A DNA stretch of 64,000 nt from Melocanna baccifera (GCA_036346265.1 CM070700.1:24415862-24479861); one strand, 5' to 3'. Numbered from the stretch's first letter, positions 24,979 to 37,479 are shown. Notes: a model not told the origin generated them from the sequence alone. Translations and numbers: made by a program.

Positions 24979-25490
24979 TGCGCCACCGGCGACGGGGGCA
25001 CTGGGCTAGGCGCGGGCGAGGCGGTGGAAATGGAATCGCATCTGGATGGGATGCTAAGGGAAGGTGAGGGGAAAAAGATGGGAGCAGAGCACACTGGTGA
25101 CTGATGTGGCTGCGCTCCTTTTTCTCTCTTTATTCTTTTCTTTCTTTCTTTTTTTTTTAAAATTCCGTTGGTTTTGTTTTTAAAATACTCTCATCCTTTG
25201 TAATATAAATCCAAAACTCACCAACATAGACAAAAAGATATTAATTTTTTTAAAAAATTAATATTATTATACTATACATACCCCTATTAAGTACTATACT
25301 ATAACTATTCATTTATTTTTCAATATTAAAATATAGTATATAGTAAAAATATTTTAGTAACTACACCTTTGATAGTGAGGACTTAAATTGCGGAGCTAAG
25401 AAATAAGTTCAGTTTGTTGTTACTATTTATGTGTGTGTATTTATGTATGTCTAGTGTAGGTCTGTCAATGGACACATAGAGGGCCTGTTT
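24979..25490 (-). promoter_or_regulatory. 5' flank of RopGEF
   Basis: The region upstream of the RopGEF start changes sharply from GC-rich leader (to about 25110) to T-rich, A/T-dominated DNA. Pyrimidine-rich tttctctctttattctttt (about 25120) lies where a promoter is expected. I could not choose one TATA box or start site. No other gene is seen. Confidence 0.4.
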
Positions 25491-25723
25491 TTTTTTTACT
25501 GTGGCTGATGGTTTTTGGCTGTGGCTGATGGCTTTTTGGCTGTTTATGACAGAGATTGTGGAAAGAGAGATACTCGCTTGCGATTTTTGATGGTACATAT
25601 ATTATGTTTTTAACGTGTACTACAATTAACTTGTAGATCCCATATTAAAAAATACTCCGTTTAAAAGTTAGTCACTGTAGCAAAAGCCAAAAGTAGCTTT
25701 TAGAAACCGCAAAGAACAGGGCC
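25491..25723 (+). repeat. MITE family B, copy 1
   Basis: Begins gggcctgtttt and ends aaagaacagggcc, so the termini are inverted repeats. Shared family blocks are gctgtggctgatgg, gagagatactcgcttgcgat, acaattaacttgtagat and gtttaaaagttagtcactgtagc. It is non-coding. A reversed copy begins only 27 bp downstream. Confidence 0.75.
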
Positions 25724-25750
25724 AGAGTGGGCTAGACTTGTACCTAGTTA

Positions 25751-26001
25751 GGGTCTGTTCTTTCCGACTTTTAAAACTAGCTTTTGACTTTTGTTATAAT
25801 ATCTAACTTTTAAACGGAATATTTTTTCAAGACGTGGTCTATAAGTTAATTATAGTACACGTTAAAAGTTTAATATCTGTACTAGCTAAAATCGCAAGTG
25901 GGCATTTATCCCTCTGTAATCTCTCTCGCGAATAACCAGAAACTCAAAAATTTCAGCCAAAAACTATAAGTTACAACCACAAGCCAAAAAAAGAACAGGC
26001 C
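25751..26001 (-). repeat. MITE family B, copy 2 (inverted relative to copy 1)
   Basis: Begins gggtctgttctttccga and ends aagaacaggccc. It is the reverse-complement arrangement of copy 1, sharing ctaacttttaaacgga, ctataagttaattatagtaca, atcgcaagtgggcatt and gaacaggccc. With copy 1 it forms a large imperfect inverted repeat. Confidence 0.75.
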
Positions 26002-26547
26002 CATACTACTTTGTACCTCATTACAATCCCTTTTTTCCCTCTTAGCTCTTTTTACATTTGTAAAGATTGGCGATCCTACTTTAAGAAACTGGTAGAGTTA
26101 AGTCGAATGGTGGTGTTAGAGTATGTACAATGATATGATGTCAGTTATATATAAGTGTTAATATGGAAGAGAAAGGGTGAGCATAGAGAATTGGATTGTC
26201 TCTCATACAAGGGGCTATCTACAGAGACATGTAAAAAAGCAATCTATTGTAGTAGCTGTCTTGAGTATTGTCTATAGATGACATGGAGTGATATATAGAT
26301 AACGGTTGTCTATATCATTTATATATGCCCTTATGAGCCATAACAATTGACAACTCGCTCCTAGTGTCAGAACATAGAGCATGGCATGGTGGAGCTATTT
26401 TGCAGTTTTTCGGATTGTTTGCATATGCATCTGATTAACATTTGTCGTAGAAAAATGTTGTTTTTGGAAACTATGTATCAATTGCGCTGATAGTTGAATC
26501 TTGGCATAAGTTGTCGGTCGTGAGACCACTATCTGCCCCAAACTTTT
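26002..26547. other. Intergenic, no gene; possible small TIR repeat
   Basis: AT-rich sequence. The stretch from about 26115 (gagtatgtacaatgatatg) to 26360 resembles known short elements with terminal gtacaatg motifs, but I could not pair its ends. Nothing coding is supported. Confidence 0.3.
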
Positions 26548-26803
26548 TGTATAACATACGACAAAAATAAAGGATCGAAAGAGCATGAGACAGAGATTTA
26601 ATGTGAATAACCTTTTTGAGAAAAATCACGAACATACACAGACGGAATTCACTATATGATGATATGCTTATAATGAGGCTCTTGTCTTCTCTATGATCTA
26701 CATAGATATATTTATAGTTTTTACATAGGGACTTCATGTAGGAGTAGAATTCTATGTTGGAAACTGAAACAAATTGAATAGGATTCGGATCATAAACTTA
26801 ACA
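26548..26803 (-). repeat. 3' LTR of the small minus-strand LTR element
   Basis: 256 bp, the partner of 28202-28460 in the same order (gaaagagcatgagacaga, aacctttttgagaaaaatc, tataatgaggctcttgtctt). Numerous substitutions relative to its partner suggest an old insertion. Confidence 0.7.
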
Positions 26804-28201
26804 ATCTCCATCAATAGCCGAATTCCCTCCTGTAGCCAAAGAACGTAATAAACTCCTGCAATCAAATCAGGTGAACACATTGTGCGCCGAAAGTCTATAG
26901 GACTAATCTCAACAAAAAAAAACAGTCTTATCCAAACGCTTCTCGTAAAAGCAAACTTGAGCAAATTACCAGCAGGTTCAAACACATGACTATCAAAAAA
27001 GCAGACAAACAAATTTGAGTCTTTAATAATCCCAATAAAGTCTGAGTCTGTGCAACTAACCTCCTTATCCAAATGCTTAATCATCAAAATGGCATAAGCC
27101 AAAATATCAGCTATGACGTTAGATAGATAACGAAGAATTCAAATCATAGAATCTAGCATGTTCCACCTGGAACATAAAATTTGGCAAACAATGCTAATTG
27201 AAATAACAACTTATACATGTGTGGCCATCGTGTACATCAAACTGTCGATTTCAAAGTTAACTGAATTCCATGAAATGGTTGAAATTGCTCCCATAAAATT
27301 GTCCGAAAGATATGAGCTCTTTTGCTGTCAATGGAGTATAAACTGCAATAGACCCCTTGTATCAAGCTGTGATAACTGGATAAAAGTTGTGGTATCCACG
27401 TAAAAAAACTCCTTACATATAAATCATTTATTTCAAACTAAAATTGGAGCAAAATATTCACTTTCAAATAATAAAACTCCAGAGAGTATTATGTTAGCTA
27501 CCATTAGGGTGTCATCAAACTTGTGAAATTGAATGTTGTCACAACCTCCGTAATGATAGCACATATGATCTAAATCGTAACATATCCAAATGATGAATAA
27601 ACACCAAATTCAGTTGTCCCCACAACTAGAAATAATTTTTTTCAAAGTCTCTTCGATTAAATGTAGCCCAAATCAACTCATTGTATTGAAAATATGAAAC
27701 TTCACTTTAGACTCTATATGTGCGGATATTGCCATAGTAACCTATAGTAGATGACGGATTGTTGAAGAATCGTTAATGATTAATCTTGTATAGATGCCAC
27801 CAATAATAGACACAACATGTTGAATTGTAATGAATTCTACCTCCAACAAAAAAACATGTATAGCTAATGGTACAACTTCTTAATGGAAGATGACGATCGA
27901 CCGAGACAAAAGATCGTTGACAGAGATAGTGCAGTACGACAGTGGTGTTGGGCGGCGTGGGCAATGACATTGGCAAACTTGGCGCTGGAATAGTCATCGA
28001 GGTATAGCGTGGGTTGACGCTCGGTATGGCACAGGTTGACATCAAGTTAGAGTCGAGATGAGGAAACGAAGTCAAGATGAGTCGAATCACCGAGAACGAT
28101 AACCTCATGGATGCCACTCTTGATGCCACGCAACGGTCGCCTCGAGAGTCTCCTCCTGAGGGCAGTAGCTTTGAACTCAAACTTGGAGCTCTGATACCAT
28201 T

Positions 28202-28460
28202 TGTTATAAAATGCACGACAAAAGTAGTGGATCGAAAGAACAAGAGACAATGATTTAACGTAGGAAACCCTTTTGAGAAAAAACATGAATGCACGAAAAC
28301 GAGATTCATTATATAAGGAGACGTTTATAATGAGGTTCTTGTCTTTCCTATGATCTATAGGAGTATATTTATAGCGTTTATAAAGATAATTTAGATAGTA
28401 GTAGAACTCTTAGTTGAAAATAGAAATAAACCGAATAGGATTCAAATCACAAGTTTAACA
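28202..28460 (-). repeat. 5' LTR of the small minus-strand LTR element
   Basis: 259 bp with TG...CA ends. It shares with the other LTR the blocks ggatcgaaagaacaagaga, aacccttttgagaaaaa, cttataatgaggttcttgtc and accgaataggattcaaatca, and is followed by the primer-binding site at 28199-28188. Confidence 0.7.
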
Positions 28461-28550
28461 TTTTCTGCACAGCTTCGTGTATAAAGGAGTAGCTAACCCA
28501 CTTAATTTACATATGGACCGTATAACCATCATTCGGTAGTTTATTGAGAT

Positions 28551-28757
28551 CTGGGTGGGTTTTTTTAGGCTGTGGTTTTGGATTTTGGCTTATGATTTTT
28601 GAATTCTGGTTGTTTGCGAGAGATAGTACGTAGAGGAAAATAGTTGCATGCGATTTTGGCTCTTGCCTTAAAAATGCACACTGTTTAAAAGTAGTTACTG
28701 TAGAAGAAAATGATAAGTCAAAGCTAAAGCTAAAGCTAAAAAGAGTCTAGACCTGAT
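28551..28757 (+). repeat. MITE family B, copy 3 (diverged)
   Basis: Contains ggctgtggttttggattttgg, gtttgcgagagatagta, tgcatgcgattttggc and ctgtttaaaagtagttactgtag in family order. The right end has three tandem aaagct units. Terminal repeats are eroded. Confidence 0.55.
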
Positions 28758-28936
28758 CCCAGGAACATTTCTACTAATGTCTAGTATTGGTAGGAGTCGG
28801 TGATTCTTCAGATGCAAATATTCAAACCAAAAATTTAGAAGGAAACAAATGAATAGATTGATGCATAAGCAACAGGCAAAATCTGGAAAAGAGAAGAAAG
28901 GGTTAATGTTTTAACCACACATTTAGCAGCTTATTA

Positions 28937-29207
28937 AGGGAGTGTTCAGAATGGCATTGATTTATAGTTTTTTTACTATAGTAGACTTATTTTGTACTGT
29001 GGTTGAGTTAGCTTATTTGGCATAATTAAATGTAAAAAAATTAAAAATAGAAAAAATATGCTAACCTATCATGAACAATACAAATGAATACGGGAAAAAA
29101 AGAGATAAAAAAGCCCCAAAAAATAAAAAAATAGAAAAATGAAATTAATGAATAGTAAAAAAACAAAAATCAGAAGACAGAAGCTAAATTGAGCGGTGCC
29201 TAACTAA
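28937..29207 (+). repeat. MITE family A, copy 2
   Basis: Opens gggagtgttcagaatggc and closes ttgagcggtgcc. Internal blocks tactgtggttgagttagctt and ggcataattaaatgta, and the A-rich run with aatacggg, match copy 1 near 9900. Confidence 0.65.
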
Positions 29208-29402
29208 CTCAGAGGGACAACCGTGCGTAGCTCTGGTGGCTGGCGCTGCCGCAGTGCACATAGTGTATCTGGATTGGGGTTTGTCTTACTTACATAATTA
29301 GGATATGATATACATACATATATATTTAGTATGAAAATGAATGTTCGCGTTCCATAAAATCTTGGTGCATTCATTAAATTTCTATGCGTATATTAGAGAA
29401 AA

Positions 29403-30084
<682 letters not shown>

Positions 30085-30312
30085 GACCGTATTTATTTCT
30101 AAAAACTATTTTTTATAGTAAATAATACTTCTACAATATTTAGCTTTCAAACTAAGTACCTTTTTAAAGCGGTATCTATTAGTTGATTATAGTATATAAT
30201 GTTATAATTTCATTTATATCGGTCAAAATCACGTGTGAGTGTTTCTCTCTCTCTAAATTTCTTTATAAATTGTTATTATTCATAAGCTAAAACAAATATA
30301 AACAGCCCTTAA
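30085..30312 (-). repeat. MITE family B, copy 4 (diverged)
   Basis: Family blocks occur in reverse order: cttttctaaaagc-like start, atctattagttgattatagta, ttcatttatatcggtcaaaa and ttcataagctaaaac. It resembles the copy near 10488 most closely. Confidence 0.5.
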
Positions 30313-30512
30313 TCACGCGTCCGTTGAAATAGCCAGCAAAACCATGCAGCGATGTAAGTAGAGCATAAATGGCAATTTCGGTGAGGTAATGCGGACGCTC
30401 AAGCCGTGAACACCAAGCAAACTGAAACTAGGCGCAACACCAATCATCACGACTAATTTGCGACAGTAGCGACTCGGGATGCGAGCCTCAGTACGGGAAG
30501 CCAAACCGCACA

Positions 30513-30634
30513 ACATTGAGGGGTACGGCCTGATGCTATTTCTGAATCAGTTTTTTCACCATATTTCGATGTCAGTCTTCACATTTAATTTCCCTCTCGG
30601 ATATTTACATTGAGGGGTACGGCCTGATGCTATT
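30513..30634. repeat. Pair of 28-bp exact direct repeats
   Basis: The 28-bp unit beginning acattgaggggtacggcc occurs at 30513-30540 and again at 30607-30634, 94 bp apart, with no mismatch seen. The sequence between is unrelated. It may be a small local duplication or repair scar. Confidence 0.75.
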
Positions 30635-30734
30635 CATGATACAGCACAGGTGCTCAGAATCTGCAATCTGGTGGCAAGAAAGCATATAGACCATGCAATC
30701 TGTAACAGCACCCCTTCATACAATCTGTAAGTAT

Positions 30735-31735
30735 ATATTCGTTTAAGTGGTATATTAAAAGTAGAACTATATACACTTAGAAGTACAAAAAAGACTTTTA
30801 CATATATATAAAAATAGTTATATATTTCTGTAAGTATGTACTCTAACTTCTAATATACCCTTTTAATGCTTTTTTATATATCTTTATCTATTTAAACATA
30901 CTTTAATAATGAGTATAAAATACTCCAAAGTGAGTTTCATGAAAAATTTTAGAAAACTTCACTTTTATAGCATAATTTGTATATGTACTCCTTTTATACA
31001 TGAAAAATATATATAGCAAAAACAAAGGGCTTCGATGAAAACTTTTCAACCAAGTCATATTGGAGTTTTTTAGAATTAGTATTGAAGGGGTATAAAATAA
31101 TCGTTTAAGTGGTATATTGAAAGTAGGAGTATATACTTCTAGGAGTACGAAAAAGACTTACTATGTGTGTGTCTGCATAATAGCTATTCTGCGTGTACAT
31201 GTAGAATGCGTGCCGAAAAGTCACTGCTGTGTGCGAGTGAAGTTTCTTCTAAACATATATAGAGTTACTGTCAGTTGTAACACTACGCAACTGGTAATAA
31301 CTCTACATATATTTGACAGTAACATTACTCACGCACGACAATAGCGCAATCGTGTGTGTATGAAGCCTTTTTTTGTACTCTGGGAGTACATACTCACATT
31401 TTTAATATACTACTTAAATGAATATTTTATATTTCTTTTATCACTTTCGTTATACTTAAGTACAAAATTTAAGATATTTCAATGTGACTTGGTTGAAAAA
31501 TTTTCATCAGAACCATTTAGTTTTGCTATATACCTTTTTTCATAAATACAAGGAGTATATACACAAACCATGCCATAAAAAGTGGATTTTGATGAAATTT
31601 TTCATGGAACTCACTTTAGAGTATTTTATAATTATTATTAAAGTATATTCAAATAGATAAAGATGTACAACAACACAATTAAAGTGGTATATGAGAACTA
31701 TGAGTATGTACTCCTAGGAGTATGAAATCATTTAT
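30735..31735. repeat. Foldback-type element 1 with long inverted repeats
   Basis: The arm at about 30835-31125 and the arm at about 31375-31690 are reverse-complement relatives. Paired blocks include aaagtgagtttcatgaaa with aactcactttagagtat, and aagtcatattggagtt with caatgtgacttggttga. A further copy of the outer motif (tttaagtggtatatt...agtac) lies at 30742. The centre (about 31130-31370) is unique. Very AT-rich and non-coding. Confidence 0.6.
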
Positions 31736-31744
31736 ATATAAATA

Positions 31745-32870
31745 GAAAAAAACCTTTTACTCCCGGTGTAATTACTCCCACCTCTAATATACTATCTAAA
31801 CAAACTTGAAATACTCTTTTATCACTTTAAATATACTCATATACTAATTATAAAATACTCCAATGTGAACCATACGGAAAAATTGCAAGAGAATCTATAA
31901 TTTTTAGCGTATTTTGTAAATACCTTCATATATGCACATAAAAAGGAATGTGTATATATATATATATATATAGACACCACCTAGATAATTTTAAATACTT
32001 GTATACTACACGTGCGTACCATCCGTCATGCGTGATATCCTATACGTTGTGAGATATAACATAGGAAGTAATTACACCCGGGAGTAGAAAAGAGACTTCA
32101 CACACCCACCCACCCACCTTCAAGCCTCTAGTAGGTAAGCCCGAAGTCGTGTTGCCTGGTAAGTCATCAAGGAGTGTAGTAAATTGCGTAAATCATTGAC
32201 TAGGTAAGCTTATTAGGGGTATAGGTTGATTGTAATCAAGGGTTCACCCGAAGCCATGCTTACTATTTATTTTTGTCGCATTCATGTTCATATAATAATT
32301 AATAAAAAATAAAAATTGCATATCATCCTTCCAACCTTCATAGCTCTATCCGATATCCATACACCCGAAGCCATTTTTTACCATACATTATAGTGACCGG
32401 ATCTCTAAGTCATTGCCTGTATATATATAACTGGGACACTATAGTGTCTGGGTACTAGATCTAAAATAGATATTTTTCTTATGTACCATGTGCAAATTTT
32501 TTTTTGAATTTTTTATGTCGAGTTTAATTAGTTTACTAACTAGTTCAAATAAGTTTGAGCTAAAATTGGAATTGTAGTTGCCTTTTTTATAACAGTTTGA
32601 TTGTAGGTATGTGCGAAAGATGTTTTTCCTATATATATTGGAGTTCTTTATTTTTGCTTACCTCTCTTTCATGTAAAATGAGTATATACATAAATTATGC
32701 TATAAAAAGTAGATTTTGATATAATTTTTTATGGAATTCACTTTAGAGTATCTTATAATTATTATTAGAATATACTTAAAAAGATAAATAGATACAACAA
32801 TATTATTTAAATAATATATAAAAAGCAGAAGTATGTACTTAAGCTCTTAAGGGTACGTAATCATTTATAT
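31745..32870. repeat. Foldback-type element 2 with long inverted repeats
   Basis: The left arm at about 31750-31945 and the right arm at about 32655-32865 are reverse-complement relatives and belong to the same family as element 1 (taaaatactccaatgtgaacc against aattcactttagagtatctt). The 700-bp centre includes a TA run near 31950 and a cccaccca run near 32105. No coding sequence. Confidence 0.55.
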
Positions 32871-33611
32871 GTATAGATAGGTAGAGAGAGACCTTGTGCA
32901 ACCATTTCCACGACCATCTTGTGGCCCGGCCGCGGCTACCTTTATAGGGCACTGTCCTGTTCCTGTGTGTTTGCCCCCCCAAAGGCAACGCCATGGCCCA
33001 TGCATGGACGAGGACGACGCTCGAATAGTAACCTGTGCAACCACCAACCTACCTCGCCGTCCGCAATATATGTTGGCCTCTTTTGTGCCCTTAGCTTAGC
33101 TGCCTCCATTCTTCTGGAATCTCGTAGCCGTGGGGTGCTGCCGGCACCACTCTATAAGCCGGTGAAAATAACAATACTAGTAAGCAAGATGTGTCAAGAT
33201 GATGTGACTTTGTGATATATTGCTGCGATACACTGTTACTGGTGCAACATAATTCGGATCATATGGTTCTGAAAAGAAGAATGCGGATCATATACCTTTA
33301 TGAAATAACGGCAACCGGCTACACCGTCTTGCCGTGCTCCCTATGTCTTGCCCTTGATTGGATCAAACGACGGCCATTTCTCCAGATCATCTTGGTATTG
33401 ACAGTTTGACACTGTGACACTATTTCTATATTTTCTTGTTGCAACAGACGGGAAAAGGGTGGTCATTTGGGTTTTACGGTTTAAGTTTCTAGCTTTTTCA
33501 GCGTAATTATTTTAAAAAAAATAAAAAGTATTACTATATCATTATAAATAATATAAAGAAATAAAAAAATTAAAAAAAAAATCAAAAAATTAAAAAGTTA
33601 GAAGCTAAAAA
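32871..33611. other. Intergenic, GC-richer patch without a supported gene
   Basis: About 32890-33400 is GC-richer than its surroundings and has short open frames on both strands, but no family motif and no consistent splice sites. The rest is A/T-rich. I see no gene. Confidence 0.35.
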
Positions 33612-33893
33612 CTTAAGGGGCTACTTATTGTAGCTTTTTCTGGGCGATGGCGTTCGACGTTTGCGTCCAAAACATTGTAGCATTTTGTCTCTATTTGATT
33701 TTTTTTGTTTTTTTGAGTTTTGTTTTTTCCCATATTTCTTTACATTGTCCGCTCTAAATTAGCGTGCCGCTTTTAGTTTTATATATTTTTAGATTTAATT
33801 ATGCCCAATAAGCCAACTCAGATACAGTAAAAAAATCAGTTACAGTAAAATTTCAGTAAAACCAAAAACCATCGTTATTTTGAACGCTACCTA
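33612..33893 (-). repeat. MITE family A, copy 3 (reversed)
   Basis: Blocks are in reverse complement: gtccgctctaaattagcgtg, tttaattatgcccaataagc, caactcagatacagt and attttgaacgctacct at its right end. It mirrors copy 1 over most of its length. Confidence 0.65.
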
Positions 33894-34564
33894 ATCTCAA
33901 ATAAGCACATCCAAACACTGGCATCTTCATAAGCAGTGTGTAGTATGTACGGACGACTGGCCTGGCCGCGCATCTCCATATTATCCTATTTCTTCATCGT
34001 TGGCGCGACAGGCTCCTTCCTGAAAAGTTTGACCCTCTGCCACAGGAAACAATTCCACACAGCACCACATTAGCAAATCATTTTTCTTTTATGTGGAAGA
34101 ACATTGTCAAATCTAATGGATCCAAGTTTTTGTATTACAACTTGAACTTTAGGAATTAGGCAAATATCCGCATACTTAATCCTTACGAATATGGAGTATA
34201 TTAATTGTCCTGAAAGTCTTCAAACATTCAAGTTTTTTTTTAATAAAAAGTCTCTAAACATCAGGATTAATTTGATCCTCTCTCAGTGGTTGGATCATTG
34301 TGGGGGGAAGGGTTGCCATTTGTTGGATCCTGAAGCGCTAACGTAACCGAGTCTATCGTGATAAGCTTTATATGACTCCATCCATCCAACAAACAGGCTG
34401 TTTTGTATGACGATCGGATGGATGAGAGGAGTTTTGCATAGTAGTGTGTGGGTGTTAGTTTGCACTGGATATACCACATCTATATATCCATGGGACATGT
34501 GCATCTTCTAAGGGCAAATGTATCAAAGGTGCAAGCTCGGATGGCAAAGCGCCTGGTGGGGTGT
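33894..34564. other. Intergenic, no gene seen
   Basis: Mixed AT-rich sequence. Short open frames on minus near 34270-34500 have no recognisable motif. Nothing is supported. Confidence 0.3.
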
Positions 34565-34862
34565 TAGTTAGTGTTCGGAATAGTGATGGCTTTTGTTTTT
34601 TGCTGAAATTTTACTGTAGCTAACTTATTTTTTACTGTAGCTAAGTTAGCTTATTAGGTATAATTAATTTTCAAAAAATATAAAAATAAAAATGACACGC
34701 TAATCTAGAGCGGACGATTCAAAGGAATACGAAAAAAAACAAAACACAAAAATACTAAAAAAAATATTAAAGACAAAAAGTGAACAGTACTTGGAAATCG
34801 CTCAACAGTGAAATCGACGCCCATCGCAGCGTCCAGTCGCGACGCTGAGCAGGCCCTTAGCC
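34565..34862 (+). repeat. MITE family A, copy 4
   Basis: Opens gtgttcggaatagtgatgg and closes gacgctgagcaggccctt. It contains ctgtagctaagttagctta, tataattaattttcaaaaa, acgctaatctagagcgga and aaaacaaaacacaaaaata, matching copy 1. Confidence 0.65.
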
Positions 34863-35232
34863 TGCTCGGTATAGAGTCTAAGTCATGCATTTTTGGAGAG
34901 TGTATTGTTCATATAAACAGTATCCCTTTGGTACTGTTTATATAAATAATGTCCTCTGATTATACTTATGTATACGAGTGTGTTTAGTCTCAAATCGTGA
35001 GCCCGTGCTTCCAAAGATCTTGAGTCTTCATCTCTAGTTTCTAACGTATGTTTTGGATGCATCCACGTGCGTGCGTACATAAGTTCGTCGTTATTGTACT
35101 TGTGAGCTAAAAAAATATGGAAGGCTAAAATTTGCACCTAGAGTGCTCAAAAACAACAGCAGCTACTAGCTAGCTGCCTCTTCTTTTGAGAGGGATGGGG
35201 AGATAAGTCTTTCTTACTTTGATTTATTTTAG

Positions 35233-35341
35233 CTCGAAAAGGAAATCAAGTTAAGGAGTACTGTGATGATGTATCAAAAGAACGTCCTCGATGAGATCCA
35301 AGAAGGCCAGATTACCAGCAGCTGGACCAAAAATGCACCGC
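35233..35341 (+). other. Exon-like island with strong splice sites, unknown family
   Basis: A 109-bp open stretch is framed by tttattttag/ before it and /gtaagt after it. One frame reads LEKEIKLRSTVMMYQKNVLD then EIQEGQITSSW, charged and helical in character. I do not recognise the family and found no partner exons nearby. It may be a stray exon carried by a transposon or a chance match. Confidence 0.3.
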
Positions 35342-36220
35342 GTAAGTAGGTAGGCTATATAATCAACTGTAAAAGATCTGTGGTCTCATCATAAACTTAG
35401 CACTGTTAGGGCCAGTCTGGAATGAAGTTTTTTTTCCTACGCAGCTTTGTTTTCTGCATTTTCTTTCCAAAATTGTGTCACTCCATAATTCCATATCAAA
35501 CCTATGTGTTCCAGGGCACGATTAGACATACCAGTTACTAGCTTGTGTCATGGAGTAACCGTTTGTTTATGTTGAGACTTAATCGGAGCACCAAAGGGAG
35601 AGCCTTCCAAAAATGTTGCCTATCGTGTCAATGTAAAATCATGAAGGTGTAATGGGATTTCGAGCGTCTTTGTTCAGATGACCATTCATTTCTGGGCCTA
35701 ACTACTCCATTTTTCTCCACAAAACCTGTGCATGCAGGACTCATTCTCACACTATGTACTACTATGCTATTATTTTTTTAAAAAGAAATTGCCAAGAATG
35801 TTAGTGTAGTACTTTTTTTTCGAAAAAAAATAAGCCAAAAGCTCTGCCATTTCACTTAAAAAAGAAGAAGGTACACACCCAAGTTCAAGCCCAGAAGGAC
35901 AAGGCGTTCGACGACGGCGTCCTCTACCAACCGAACGTTGCTCGGGTACCTGTTAATGCAGTACTATGATATGATAAATTTCCCGTAGGTAGAATTAAGA
36001 CCAGCCGTTCGTGCCATGGCCCCAAAAGAAACCGTCGGAAAAAAGGGAAATGCAGAGATGCCTGACGGGAACTTGAGAAAAGCTTCAAGAGCCAACGTAT
36101 TCAGAGCTCAGATTCTTTCTCCGGCGGCTTCTCCTCCTCCTTTTGCTCAGTCCTTTTCAGTTTGTCATCACATATTCCCTTCACTCGTATCTGAATCTCG
36201 AGAGGGGCCAATAATATACT
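35342..36220. other. Intergenic, no gene supported
   Basis: A small open frame at 36016-36237 begins MAPKETVGKKG, but it runs into the adjacent MITE and lacks any recognisable motif, so I do not call it. The rest is AT-rich. Confidence 0.3.
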
Positions 36221-36466
36221 GGGTCTGTTGTTTTTAGCTACAGCTTTTAGTTTTTGGCTAAAATTTTTAAATTTTAGCTGTTTGCGGTATATATTACGGA
36301 GAGAGATATTCGCTTACGATTTTGGATGGTATAGATGTTGGGCTTTTAACGTATACTATAATTAACTTGTAGATTCTATCTTAAAAAAATATTTCGTTTA
36401 AAAGTTAGATACTATAGAAAAACTAAAAATCGTTTTAAAAAACTAAAAAGTACATGTCTATTACCC
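36221..36466 (+). repeat. MITE family B, copy 5
   Basis: Begins gggtctgttgtttttagcta. It holds gagagatattcgcttacgat, ataattaacttgtagattc and gtttaaaagttagatacta in the same order as the copy at 25491, and ends near ttaccc. Confidence 0.65.
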
Positions 36467-37479
36467 TGTTACGAACTGTCTTGCTTTTTTGGCTTTGAAA
36501 TGACAGAGTGGAAGGCCATTGCCTGGTTTCGTACGAAACGAGGTACTTCAGCTAGGTGATGTCACACGGATCAACTCATGCAAACTTGCAAGTTAGCTTA
36601 AGCCAAACAAAATTCTACTGCTTCCTAAACAAGCTAGCCGTCACTACTTCACTCACACAACTAGTCATGAACTGGACACAGTAGATTCGTCAGATTTGGA
36701 GTTGTCTGTCGAATCTTCAGGTCATAACTACATTCAGCTAAACAGCACAGCAAAGTTTTGAAGAACAGTAATGCCCAACAGTCAGTACCGAATTGCTGAT
36801 ATGGATTGTTAAAAACAAATTTGGTACCGAACAGATCAATATGCAAAGGTTGACTTAGGACGTAAACCGTTTGGACAGATACAGATCAACTGATAAAATA
36901 GGTTTTTCAAAGGAAAAAAAAAGCAAGTATACAATCGATAAGCCTTGGATTAAAATTATTTGCAGATCCGTACAGAACATTTGCTATCATTACGACGGCA
37001 ACCCATCCTCATGCGGTAGCTTAGTTCTCCATTTAGCTGATTTTTGTTCCTGCTAAAGCTTAGCTTTTCTGACCACCACACTAACAACCAGCGCATGCAG
37101 CAGACAGTTGTCAATTAAAAAATTAGTATTTGTCACGAATATGATACAGCACTCACAATGATGAGGGGATGTGTTTGAGCAACACATATCCAGAAAGCAC
37201 GGCACGGTTACCCTCCTTGACCTTAGTTTGATACTGCAACCTACAGGAGCCAGTGATGGAAATGCTAACGGGACAAGGCCAACAAGAGATAAGCTAATGA
37301 AATATAAATAGAACTGTCTTTTACAATCTAAATTCATATATAAATAGAAGTGAAACATAGTAAAAATATAAAATACAACGAATATTATATCTTGATAATT
37401 AGTGTGCCCCAAAAACCCATAAATTATGTAAGTAGCTATCTTGATAAAAGGTTCGTTACCAAATAAAGGATGTAAACGA
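36467..37479. other. Intergenic, no gene seen
   Basis: About 1 kb of mixed AT-rich sequence. Short frames on both strands carry no motif, and I could not assign repeats. Confidence 0.3.

Larger units (their letters stand above)
26548..28460 (-). mobile_element. Small non-coding LTR retroelement (1.9 kb, TRIM/LARD-like)
   Basis: Direct repeats lie at 28202-28460 and 26548-26803 (259 and 256 bp, visibly diverged). On minus each begins TGTTAA and ends TATAACA or TATACA. Immediately inside the upstream copy, 28188-28199 reads tggtatcagagc on minus, a perfect initiator tRNA-Met primer site. The other LTR is preceded by tgatggagat, a purine-rich tract. The 1.4-kb interior has no recognisable gag or pol. 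I could not match a target-site duplication (ctttt against ttttc). Confidence 0.75.

Noticed and set aside
36016..36237. 73-codon frame starting MAPKETVGKKG
   Set aside because: Runs into a MITE, has no motif, and no splice partner was found.
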